From an uncultured Muribaculaceae bacterium (GTDB lineage Bacteria; Bacteroidota; Bacteroidia; Bacteroidales; Muribaculaceae): a stretch of 63,346 nt of DNA. The stretch covers positions 1-63,346 of the forward strand of contig CAJUBL010000007.1 in assembly GCA_910584665.1 (NCBI GenBank). Reading direction: 5' to 3'. Within the stretch, counting starts at the first letter, position 1; every line of letters begins with the position of its first letter. Shown here in pieces: positions 18,201 to 25,060 of this stretch. The notes beneath the pieces are model-generated. The model saw only the letters and a list, made by a program, of their open reading frames with translations, was not told where the DNA came from and ran no database searches. Made by a program: the position numbers and the translations under genes.

Positions 18201-18321
18201 CGACACCGATCCTATACAGCGTGCCGGCAGGTATCCCGGTAGCCGAAGCACCTGAGCCACCCGTGAACACTGATACCAGCATGACCGCACAGATGTATAT
18301 CAATCGTCGGAACTTAATCAT
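15208..18321 (-). CDS. porU: PorU-like type IX secretion sortase homologue lacking the catalytic segment
   Basis: PorU is the C25 (gingipain-fold) cell-surface peptidase that removes the C-terminal signal from type IX cargo. 1037 residues with a signal peptide (to about 28). It has the PorU N-terminal beta domains, a C25-like core (LSLLIMGASTYDP, RALVVCDYGDRQGHLEQAVELCDSIE), a GDPALPVYPY motif and a C-terminal FlgD/Ig-like domain (WNLTDSDGRPVSDGRYTVRA). Around residues 636-642 the core passes from GYMAYLG straight to MAREYFTLSG and GDIFRMARNAV. In family members I know, roughly 100 residues there hold the GHG histidine and the catalytic cysteine. No GHG is found anywhere. The frame is unbroken. 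It may be a non-catalytic homologue or an in-frame deletion. Confidence 0.75.
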   Translation of the reverse strand: MIKFRRLIYICAVMLVSVFTGGSGASATGIPAGTLYRIGVDTTGIVQITSDQLASMGFDDAGRVAVYGYGGVAGMRHDFNDSRLSGIPEVPTMLTDDGRILFYAEGPETADVYSPTGSYLYARPVVNTSDTHGCYFVGSCENPVRVGGLPVTEPVNIHTFHWSFGIYHPMVSNPARSGTSFLGHDFSKSSGRRLEIEFPVPDLTDRGKLALRAVGAIKAEKPVFGIKVCDKESTLRAISMQNEYNAVETYFVAADRLEIPIAAPVTGDRTVSFRADLNNAGAVAFAAFETVSLGYTRDNVMPADVSELSMYMYDIADSDALRLEAGAETVVWDVTSPFLPRRLGSKSDGRDLIVSLPGEVNGTAHFVAFNPAMEHRPVTIEGPVSGMGRLSSMSVPDMVILTAPALRAEAERLADIHTRCQGMKIAVVEPREVFDEFGSGVRSPYAIRRFMKSLYDRAAGSPLSLLIMGASTYDPAGHVTGTAVDDTHVITYEVESLFKQGYASTCYCTDAFFGFLEDEPLPDDIVSAHMSVNVGRIPAVTQAQAAAYIDKAESYLMAPPTTDVRSRALVVCDYGDRQGHLEQAVELCDSIERRWAPAVTVTKGMSGLYQRAAGNRRPLFDKVKETLDCGIGYMAYLGMAMAREYFTLSGSRSIGDIFRMARNAVIGLHSSSEVSVNTACYNFVGDPALPVYPYTHGISVSVPDGFIVTPLSSDVIEGDVVGADGNLSPEFDGSVVIDLYEPARTDQSIYDPADGGKPRTVTRRETLVTTVSGKVKDGHFEVPLLCPEVVSPGGGHVIAVHAFSDDFSMRAMAVADDISVAGISADPSADVMEPPVIDGLWINSTTFADGDVVGPVIEILGYVIPSASGLSMTRTIGRTTTLSVDGTNHSDVAARMVPLDDGRYSLRYPLSGLPDGAHTVTLTVCDNAGNRASRSVGFTVINSCGGVTMEADRKVASDEVTFSIDHSLPDIPVGRIVIGNEKGETVFGCPDVSFPFIWNLTDSDGRPVSDGRYTVRAYLRSGLRHMVTSPLQVIVIR

Positions 18322-18324
18322 AGG

Positions 18325-18879
18325 TTATTTGATTTTGAAATCAAGACAGACTGCATCACTGACAGTCACTTCTACCCTATCATCGATCCCGACCGGCAGA
18401 ATGTCTGCGATATCGCCCGGGACAATAATGTCTCCATGTCTGATCATAAAGTAAGAACTGAGCCACGCCAGAGTGTCATCGACAATATCGAAATCAAGAG
18501 TTATGACGGTACTGAGAGTACCTCCGAGCGTGATACGCAACGGCGATTCATCTGACGGCATACCGATCCAGTCGCCGACCACCACCGAGGAGTCGAAAGA
18601 TGTATCGATAGCCGAAGCCGGCAGAGCGACAGGATCGGCCGGACGCAGGCGGGCCATCAATGTAAAAGCGTCATAGTAGCGGCTGGCAAACTTAGGAGCC
18701 ACAAACTTACCCAGACGCGATATCCTGACCGCCGGAGCGAAAGTCATCACCCACCTGTCACGATGAGGCGGCAGGAAGAGCGGCCGATGGTTGCGAGACA
18801 TCGACGAGTCGGTGAGCAGAGTCACCGGCAAGTTCCTCGAAAGGGATCCCAAAGAGCGTTCACAATGCAGAATCTTCAT
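18325..18879 (-). CDS. Degenerate fumarylacetoacetate hydrolase (FAH)-family protein
   Basis: 184 residues. The C-terminal half aligns by eye with Bacteroides FAH-family proteins: RLGKFVAPKFASRYYDAFTL, FDSSVVVGDWIG, DDTLAWLSSYFMIRHGDIIV and a final GIDDRVEVTV. The metal-binding ExE of the family (in a HYETEVV-like segment) is replaced by RWVMTFAPAV, and the Asp of the DFTARD-type segment reads LMARLRPAD, so catalysis looks unlikely. It lies 14 nt after rex and 3 nt before porU. It may be a structural relic kept for coupling, or a ligand-binding protein. Confidence 0.6.
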   Translation of the reverse strand: MKILHCERSLGSLSRNLPVTLLTDSSMSRNHRPLFLPPHRDRWVMTFAPAVRISRLGKFVAPKFASRYYDAFTLMARLRPADPVALPASAIDTSFDSSVVVGDWIGMPSDESPLRITLGGTLSTVITLDFDIVDDTLAWLSSYFMIRHGDIIVPGDIADILPVGIDDRVEVTVSDAVCLDFKIK

Positions 18880-18893
18880 CGGCAGCAGTCAGT

Positions 18894-19535
18894 CTACAAC
18901 AGGTTGTCAAGACGGTTATACATCACAGCAAGATGGGCGTAGATCGATGTATTGGCTATCACAATGCCATCGGCGACACGTATTCTGACAGGGGTGAAAT
19001 TCCAAAGCCCCTTAACACCGGCCGATATCAGCATATCGGCGGCATCCTGCGCATGATCGACAGGAACAGTAATAATGCCTATCTCAGCTTTCAGACGTCG
19101 GCACCGTGAGTCGAGCTCATCAACGCTATACACCGGCACGCCGCCGACCGATGTTCCTATGATCTGCGGATTTATATCAAATCCCGCCACGACATTAAGA
19201 CCGTAGTTGGATAGTCCGGAATCCTGCATCAGGGCCGCACCAAGGCTTCCTGCCCCGAATATGACAGCATTATGTGAACGCGAAAAACCCAGAAAATCAC
19301 TTAGTTCCTCCTCAAGGCTGGCCACATCATATCCTATGCGTGTCTTACCCTTGATATTGAGAAATGACAGATCCTTGGCAATCTGTGAAGCATCGACATT
19401 AAGCTCACGCGATATATTGGTCGAGGATACATTCTCAACTTTCTTGTCACGCAACATGTTGACGTAGGCCAGATACCATGGCAATCTTCTAAGCACGGGC
19501 TCCGGTATAAATTCGCGGGGATTGTTCTCTTTCAT
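18894..19535 (-). CDS. rex: Redox-sensing transcriptional repressor Rex
   Basis: Rex represses fermentation and redox genes when NADH is low and is released by NADH. The start is ATG at 19535 (MKENNPREFIPEP); the frame opens earlier at TTG 19547. 213 residues. The N-terminal winged helix spans about 10-80 (RRLPWYLAYVNMLRD, ISRELNVDASQIAKDLSFL). The Rossmann domain carries VIFGAGSLGAAL, FDINPQIIG and the C-terminal swap helix region SIYAHLAVMYNRL. It is the first gene of the ten-gene run to GH28 and has its own promoter. Confidence 0.94.
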   Translation of the reverse strand: MKENNPREFIPEPVLRRLPWYLAYVNMLRDKKVENVSSTNISRELNVDASQIAKDLSFLNIKGKTRIGYDVASLEEELSDFLGFSRSHNAVIFGAGSLGAALMQDSGLSNYGLNVVAGFDINPQIIGTSVGGVPVYSVDELDSRCRRLKAEIGIITVPVDHAQDAADMLISAGVKGLWNFTPVRIRVADGIVIANTSIYAHLAVMYNRLDNLL

Positions 19536-19568
19536 CTCAGCATGCAACTCTTAAGTGTACCAAACACG

Positions 19569-19576
19569 CAAAGTTA
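19569..19576 (-). promoter_or_regulatory. -7 box of the rex promoter
   Basis: The minus strand reads TAACTTTG, a perfect TAnnTTTG, 33 nt before the rex ATG at 19535. It is the only good promoter box seen for the minus-strand run that follows. Confidence 0.6.
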
Positions 19577-19639
19577 CATATAATATTTGAAAACCGGCAC
19601 ACGGCATTCAAAAAAGGCAAAACAGCCACACCGAATATT

Positions 19640-19850
19640 TTCCAAAGCACAGATTACAACGGGACCATCCGGACATAAGAACAAAAGCGCAGATTACGAA
19701 GAAAAGAAATAAACCGCAAATTCTTTCTACACTTCGTTCTGAAAGCGTTCTGTATAGAATAGGCGGAACGATGAACGCGAATTACGCAAAAAATAAAAAC
19801 GAGAATTCCATCTATGTTTCGCTCCGAAAACTTTCAGGTTACAAAGGTAT
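19640..19850. repeat. Mosaic intergenic repeat cluster 2
   Basis: The gene-free stretch 19577-19923 holds the same words as clusters 1 and 3, mainly in the opposite orientation: CCATCCGGAC, AAAGCGCAGATTA, CCGCAAATTCTTTCTACACT, GAAAGCGTTCTGTATAGAAT, GGAACGATGAACGCG. No gene or promoter was found inside. Confidence 0.7.
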
Positions 19851-19923
19851 AATCAACATCTTCTAATGAATGGTACCGACAGCACAATGCACGACAACAG
19901 GGCTGATATAAATTTATTGTGTT

Positions 19924-21132
19924 TCATAATTGTTCTCTTTTCAGGAAAGAACGTAAGTGCAGATGACGGATTCCATCGAGATTGGATTCTGACTGAAACG
20001 GATCCATAGACACTACGTATTTCGGATAGTTGTTTTTAATCTCCTTCAGATTGCCAAACTCCCTTTTGACGGTAGAATCATCACTCAGGAGATATGTTGC
20101 CTGAATATACACCATATCATCGCCTTTGCTGGCAACGAAATCGACCTCTCCATTGCGTAGAGTCCCGACATAGACGGTATAGCCCAGGCGGAGCAGATGC
20201 AGATACACAGCACCTTCTATCAGCTTCTCAATATCCACCGCACGGTTTCCCGAAGTAAGGGCATTACGCAATCCAAGATCCTCGAAATAATACTTCTCAT
20301 TGGTAGCCAACAACTGTTTACCGTGAATGTCGTATCGGCTGACCTTATTAAGAATAAAGGCATTACATAAGAAATTCATGTATAAACGTACCAACTGCGC
20401 GTTTACATTCTCGCGTTCATGCTGCATATATTTGCTGATGCTGTTTGCCGAGAACAGCTTGCCGGTATTGTCGGCCACAAATCGGGATAGATTTTCAAGG
20501 AAAGCCACATTGCGTACCTGCTCTCTACCGAGTATATCCTTGAGGACGATAGTGCTATATACGCTTGAAAGATAATCGTGTATCATCTCGGCATTATCAA
20601 TCGGGAACATGGCGAGATTAGGCAGACCGCCGATGTTAAGATACCTGACAAGCGAGGCGTCGCTATCTTCGACATTATGGAATGTAAGAAATTCAGGATA
20701 GGACAGTCCATAGACATGAACTTCAATATATCGGCCCGAAAGGAGTGTCGCCAATTCTCCGGAAAGCATCTTTGCATTGGAACCTGTCACAACCACATCA
20801 AAATCATCACGATCATAGTAGTTACATAGCGAGCGTTCAAACCCGTCAATCAACTGCACTTCGTCAATCAGAATATAGTTACGCACTCCTGCCACCGACT
20901 TACTGTCGATGTATATGTTCAGATCTTTATAATCTTTTATGCTATCGAATTCACTTTTCTCCTTGTCTATATAGATAATATTGGCATCTTTGCGGGCGTT
21001 CCATTCCGAAACAAGGGTTCGCATGAGGCAACTTTTACCCACGCGCCTTTGTCCGGTAATGCAAACGATGAGATTACGACCTATGAGGTTTGCAATCTTG
21101 TCAAGATAGTCTCTTCTGTTTATCAGTTTCAT
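19924..21132 (-). CDS. AAA ATPase with C-terminal DUF4143 domain
   Basis: 402 residues. A P-loop is seen at 27-34 (GQRRVGKS), a Walker B-like LIDEVQ, and sensor-like VVTGSNAKMLSGELATLLSGR followed by LSYPEFL, typical of the AAA_14 group. The C-terminal half has the DUF4143 pattern including YYFEDLGLRNAL and a PD-(D/E)XK-like GEVDFVAS. Such genes are common and often transferred in Bacteroidetes; the function is unknown, with possible links to nuclease or toxin-like roles. It stands alone, flanked by repeat clusters and by three TATTTTTGCAGA words. Confidence 0.85.
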   Translation of the reverse strand: MKLINRRDYLDKIANLIGRNLIVCITGQRRVGKSCLMRTLVSEWNARKDANIIYIDKEKSEFDSIKDYKDLNIYIDSKSVAGVRNYILIDEVQLIDGFERSLCNYYDRDDFDVVVTGSNAKMLSGELATLLSGRYIEVHVYGLSYPEFLTFHNVEDSDASLVRYLNIGGLPNLAMFPIDNAEMIHDYLSSVYSTIVLKDILGREQVRNVAFLENLSRFVADNTGKLFSANSISKYMQHERENVNAQLVRLYMNFLCNAFILNKVSRYDIHGKQLLATNEKYYFEDLGLRNALTSGNRAVDIEKLIEGAVYLHLLRLGYTVYVGTLRNGEVDFVASKGDDMVYIQATYLLSDDSTVKREFGNLKEIKNNYPKYVVSMDPFQSESNLDGIRHLHLRSFLKREQL

Positions 21133-21150
21133 AAGCTATACATATAATTC

Positions 21151-21220
21151 TCTGCAAAAATACTTATTTTTGCAGATATATCTTCAAAAAACCGCAAACA
21201 AATATATTTTTGCAGATATA
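21151..21220. promoter_or_regulatory. Three copies of TATTTTTGCAGA between the ATPase and thioredoxin genes
   Basis: The 16-mer TATTTTTGCAGATATA occurs at 21165-21180 and 21205-21220 on the plus strand, and its first twelve bases occur inverted at 21151-21162. Each contains TATTTTTG, a perfect -7 box. The inverted copy sits 23-30 nt before the ATPase ATG and probably serves its promoter. The spaced copies may be operator sites. Confidence 0.6.
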
Positions 21221-21289
21221 AAACCAATTTTAAACAAACGATGAAGCAGTGAATACCCTTTCCTGTTACCAACACCTAAACGACAACTT

Positions 21290-21323
21290 TTTGAGAAACT
21301 GTACGAACTTTGTGGTATATTTG
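21290..21323 (+). promoter_or_regulatory. Thioredoxin promoter
   Basis: TTTG at 21290-21293 and TATATTTG at 21316-21323 are separated by 22 nt, matching the Bacteroidetes -33/-7 layout. The leader to the ATG at 21396 is about 65 nt. Confidence 0.65.
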
Positions 21324-21395
21324 CAGGTTAAATATGTGCCGGGAGTCTGTTTCCGGCCTATAACACCGATAACAGTTTTAATTCACATAACAGTT

Positions 21396-21692
21396 ATGAA
21401 AGACTTTGACGAAATAATCAAGAGCTCCACCCCTACTCTGGTGGACTTTTTCGGGACATGGTGCGGCCCGTGCCGCATGCAGGCTCCTATTCTGGAGCGG
21501 GTAAAGGAGAAAATCGGTGATAACGGGACTATAATCAAGATCGACGTCGACCGTAACCGGGAACTTGCCGCACGCTTCCATGTACAGTCAGTTCCTACCC
21601 TTATCATGTTCAGGAACGGAGAGGCTGTGTGGCGTGCTGTAGGCGTACAGCAGGCTGACGTTCTGGAGTCCAAGTTTCACGATTTGGGTTAA
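21396..21692 (+). CDS. Thioredoxin
   Basis: A small cytoplasmic dithiol-disulfide oxidoreductase. The start is ATG at 21396 (MKDFDEII); the frame is open further upstream but crosses the promoter. 98 residues, normal for thioredoxin. The active site WCGPC lies at about 22-26 in LVDFFGTWCGPCRMQAP, and the cis-proline in QSVPTLIMF. It stands alone and is followed by repeat cluster 3. The particular thioredoxin paralogue cannot be decided. Confidence 0.92.
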   Translation: MKDFDEIIKSSTPTLVDFFGTWCGPCRMQAPILERVKEKIGDNGTIIKIDVDRNRELAARFHVQSVPTLIMFRNGEAVWRAVGVQQADVLESKFHDLG

Positions 21693-22060
21693 AAGCGCAG
21701 ATTAAAACAGACCATCCGGCAGATGGTTTTAAAGCGCAGATTGCGCAGATTATCTGGGCCATCCGGAGGGAAAAATTCAACCGCAAATTACGCAGATTAC
21801 GCAAATTTCTGAGAGGTGGAGAACGAAATCGAACTTTTTCGATCTTCCTTATTCAAATAATTTGCGTAATCTGCGTTTATCGTTCCACCCTAATTATCTG
21901 TACAGAACGCTTTCAAAGCGAAGCGTAGAGAGAATTTGCGGTTAATTCCTATGGCCCGCATGGCTTATTTTTTAATCTGCGATTATCGTTCCTCCTTAAT
22001 CATAAATTTAGAACGCTTTCTATAGAAAGAATCTGCGCTTTTAATCCGCCCTGACGGATG
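21693..22060. repeat. Mosaic intergenic repeat cluster 3
   Basis: No gene is seen between the thioredoxin stop and the hairpin at 22061. The stretch is made of repeat words: AAAGCGCAGATTGCGCAGAT, CATCCGG, GCGTTTATCGTTCCACC, AGAACGCTTTCAAAGCGAAG and GCTTTCTATAGAAAGAATCT. Bases 21973-22000 are identical to 214-241. Confidence 0.75.
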
Positions 22061-22090
22061 GCACCCCGACGAGATATTTCGTCGGGGTGC
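22061..22090 (-). terminator. Hairpin downstream of the PUL1 lyase gene
   Basis: A perfect 12-bp stem (GCACCCCGACGA / TCGTCGGGGTGC) around a 6-nt loop lies 34 nt after the stop at 22125. No strong T-run follows; it is a likely end of the PUL1 transcript. Confidence 0.7.
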
Positions 22091-22124
22091 GCTGTATCTG
22101 TGCCTATTGGAATATGTCTGAGGG

Positions 22125-23510
22125 TCAGTTTCCTGCCGGGCGGTAGAACATCAGGGTCGAGAAACCGGTCTGGTCGAAACCGCCCGAGTTGCCGCCGTAG
22201 TTTCCGCCGCCACCGTCGGGACGCATCTCGTTCATCAAAGCCTCGGTGTAGTTGCACTTACGTCCATGAGCATTGGCGTAGCCTACCCATACATCCCATC
22301 CCGGACGTACAGTACCACGATACGCTTCGGAGATAGCGGGCATGTCGTAGCCCTGGAAGCGATAGTTTGTATAAGGCAACGTATTCTGCGGGAACATGAA
22401 CGACGAACCGTTGGCTCCGACCGTAGCATTGTATTTGGCCACATACTCGGCCATGGCACACGCGCGGTAATCTGCATATGCGAAGAGGTCCTCACCGACA
22501 TTGTTGGCCATCTGGCAGAAGATACCGAGCATAGTGGCACACAGAGTAGCATGTCCCTGGTCGCGGCCGCTCTCATTGCACTGTGCGATCTTCAGCCCCT
22601 CGATATCAGGATCGTCATATACATATGGAATGGCGTTGAGATGCTTTCCGGCACCGATGCCGCGGTCATTCTTGTAGTGAAGGATAGCCTCGTTGATCAT
22701 ATCCTGATTGTCGTCAAGCACACCGACAGAGATGCATGTGGTCATGCATGCGAGATCCCAGTTGAGCCAGTAGTGGTCACCGCTCTTCGTCTTGAGAAAA
22801 CGTGAAGCTTCGGGATAGAAATATGTCTTGAGCCAGTCTACTACCTTGCGGTATTCCTCGGTCTTATCCCATCCGTTATTATCCCGGAGAAGCTCGGCGG
22901 CATTAGCTACCTGATAGATCTGGAACAGGATCAGGAACTCGTTGGAGTCGATAAGCTCATCCTTGAGGGTGCCTTGTGTACCATAGATCATGCCTTTGTT
23001 GGTGTAGGCCCAGTCAACGAGGATCTGGCGTGCCGCAGTCGCACATTCCTGATCACCGGTGAGCACATACCGCAGTGCGAGCTGATAGGCAGCGGCGGCA
23101 TCGCGCATGAGGTTAGTATACGAATTCTGTACACCGGGGTACCACTTGTCAAGCACACCATACTGAGTCCACCGGCCGCCGCCGTCGGCCCAGTTGGTAG
23201 CGTCAAGCCGGGCTATATATTCCTTGGGGGAAGCTTTATAAGTGGGCTGTGCATATGAATTGGAGGCGAGTTTCTGATAAGCCTCGGCCCACGGAGACTC
23301 ACTCAGATGAGCCTTGACATATGAGATATCAGTTGCCGAGTGCATAAGGCACGGGTGGCTGAGAGTGTACGTCTTGGGCTGCAGCTCGGGGTTGTCATCG
23401 TCAGCCTGGTCCCAGCTACTGATGTTCTCGAACCCATCCTCGATCTCGGTACATGATGCCGAAGCAAACAACGATATCGCCGAGAAAATATATATAATCG
23501 ATTTTTTCAT
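22125..23510 (-). CDS. Alginate-lyase-fold polysaccharide lyase, PL38-like lipoprotein
   Basis: 461 residues with a lipoprotein signal (ISLFASASC, Cys 20), so it is probably surface or outer-membrane anchored. The body is an (alpha/alpha) barrel of the alginate lyase superfamily: LMRDAAAAYQLALRY, DSNEFLILFQIYQVANA, HYWLNWDLACMT, and the key segment NESGRDQGHATL with its catalytic-type Asn, Glu, Arg and His. I associate NESGRDQGH with PL38 and related lyases acting on uronic acid polymers (alginate or glucuronan). A Gly-rich C-terminus (GGGGNYGGNSGGF) follows. It is the last gene of PUL1. The substrate is inferred. Confidence 0.68.
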   Translation of the reverse strand: MKKSIIYIFSAISLFASASCTEIEDGFENISSWDQADDDNPELQPKTYTLSHPCLMHSATDISYVKAHLSESPWAEAYQKLASNSYAQPTYKASPKEYIARLDATNWADGGGRWTQYGVLDKWYPGVQNSYTNLMRDAAAAYQLALRYVLTGDQECATAARQILVDWAYTNKGMIYGTQGTLKDELIDSNEFLILFQIYQVANAAELLRDNNGWDKTEEYRKVVDWLKTYFYPEASRFLKTKSGDHYWLNWDLACMTTCISVGVLDDNQDMINEAILHYKNDRGIGAGKHLNAIPYVYDDPDIEGLKIAQCNESGRDQGHATLCATMLGIFCQMANNVGEDLFAYADYRACAMAEYVAKYNATVGANGSSFMFPQNTLPYTNYRFQGYDMPAISEAYRGTVRPGWDVWVGYANAHGRKCNYTEALMNEMRPDGGGGNYGGNSGGFDQTGFSTLMFYRPAGN

Positions 23511-23537
23511 TGCTGATTATTTTAGTATGGTTTTATC

Positions 23538-23576
23538 ATCGGCTACCGCAGGCCGGGAGGGGCCTGCGATGGCCGA
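23538..23576 (-). terminator. Intercistronic hairpin in PUL1
   Basis: The stem CGCAGGCC / GGCCTGCG (23547-23554 and 23561-23568) with flanking TCGGC/GCCGA pairing lies between the Ig-like protein and lyase genes. It may attenuate or stabilise the transcript, lowering lyase expression relative to the SusCD genes. Confidence 0.5.
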
Positions 23577-23584
23577 ATCAATTA

Positions 23585-24994
23585 TTATTCACCTTTTGAA
23601 ATCTCATCGTTGGCAAACTGCAGTGCATCGTCGGCAGTCTTAAATGTGCGTATCCACTTCACATCATAATATGCCTCATCGACCGAAGAGTAACGGTCAT
23701 TGGGGATATCGGCTACCTTAAGATTGTATATACGCATCTCGGTATAGGCATTATTGTATTTGCCCGATGCGTCCCATATGTACAGACATGAACCGTCGGA
23801 AAGTTCAGTGCGGCTCGGTCTCAGGTTGTTACTGTTGATACCCGAGAGCTGGTCGACGGCATCCATATTGGCATTGCCGCCCGAAGGCAGATGGAAAAAA
23901 CGTGCCGCCATCACCTTGTATGTGCTCCAGTCGAATGGCAGAGTCACAGTGGGACTGATACCGAGATACTTGAGGTCGTTACGCCACTTGCCGCCTTTCG
24001 AGTCATTGAACTGTGCGTGCAGGCCGAAGTCGGTGTACGACACATTGTCACAGCTCCAGTTGCCCCAGCCCCAGTTGCTGTCCCATACATACCAGCCCTG
24101 CTCGACCGTAACGTCGATCGAAGCCGATTCGCCTGAAGGAGCCATAGCCGTTACCGTAGCGCGTCCCCATCCCTTAGGTGTGATCACACCGCGTTTCACG
24201 TCAACGACAGTGGGATCAGACGAAGTCCATTCAACCGAGCCGATTGTAGCGCCCTCGGGATAATATGTGACATCGAGCCTGACATTGCCCTGTGTGATAC
24301 AGAGAGCCCCCTCGAGAGGCTTGATCTCGAGCCGCTCGACTTCCTGCATCTTATAGACATGGAACCTGTAGTCGCCGGCTACCTTCGAGTGATCGTGGGT
24401 GTGGCAACGTATGTGCGCATCACCCTCTTTCAGGCATCTGACAAGACCGTTCTCATCGACCGAAGCCACCTCGGGAGTCTGGCTTGTCCAGGTCACATAA
24501 TCATACGTGTGATCCTCGGGGAGGATCTCGCAGGCGAGCTGAACCTCGTCGGTCTCATAGTAGAAGCCTTCCTCGCTCGGCTCAGTGAGGTTGGTGACTT
24601 TCACCTCCGTAGCCTTCACAACCTCGGGGATGACCTTCACAAGCACGCTTGCATTGGCGCCGAACCCGATCAGAGGCACTGCCGATACTGTGGCCTCGCC
24701 CACGCCTGTCGCGGTGATCTTACCCTCGCTGTCGACTGTACATACCTCGACATTGCTCGAGTTGAAGCTGATTGTCTTGTCGGTAGCGATATCGGGACCG
24801 ACGCGATATACCAATGTCGAGTCCATCCCCAGACCGAGATACAGTTCCTCGCTCACTACAAATGTTATATCGGTCGTAGGATAAGCCTCGGGATAATCGG
24901 TCGTGAGGAGTTTATCCTTGTCACATGATGTCATACCGCCAAGCACAAGAGCCATCATACCACCTGCAACCGGTATATTGAATATTTTTTTCAT
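23585..24994 (-). CDS. Ig-like (Big_2) surface lipoprotein of PUL1
   Basis: Probably the surface glycan-binding protein of PUL1, in the SusE/F position after SusD. The start is ATG at 24994 (MKKIFNIP); a Met six codons earlier is less likely. 469 residues. The lipobox is GGMTSC. Three bacterial Ig-like repeats follow (about 40-110, 125-215 and 225-300), with signatures such as SSNVEVCTVDSEGKITATG, PEVASVDENGLV and SSDPTVVDVKRGVITPKG. The C-terminal beta domain (about 305-469) is Trp-rich (WYVWDSNWGWGNWSCDN), suitable for carbohydrate stacking. The ligand is not known. Confidence 0.78.
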   Translation of the reverse strand: MKKIFNIPVAGGMMALVLGGMTSCDKDKLLTTDYPEAYPTTDITFVVSEELYLGLGMDSTLVYRVGPDIATDKTISFNSSNVEVCTVDSEGKITATGVGEATVSAVPLIGFGANASVLVKVIPEVVKATEVKVTNLTEPSEEGFYYETDEVQLACEILPEDHTYDYVTWTSQTPEVASVDENGLVRCLKEGDAHIRCHTHDHSKVAGDYRFHVYKMQEVERLEIKPLEGALCITQGNVRLDVTYYPEGATIGSVEWTSSDPTVVDVKRGVITPKGWGRATVTAMAPSGESASIDVTVEQGWYVWDSNWGWGNWSCDNVSYTDFGLHAQFNDSKGGKWRNDLKYLGISPTVTLPFDWSTYKVMAARFFHLPSGGNANMDAVDQLSGINSNNLRPSRTELSDGSCLYIWDASGKYNNAYTEMRIYNLKVADIPNDRYSSVDEAYYDVKWIRTFKTADDALQFANDEISKGE

Positions 24995-25060
24995 TGTTGT
25001 TTCCTTTGACAAAATTTATAGCCGTTCTGTTCAATAAGTCTATCCATATACTTCATGGGG

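Noticed and set aside
23538..23576. PUL1 hairpin as a riboswitch
   Set aside because: A simple GC stem without conserved loop features; better read as an intercistronic hairpin.
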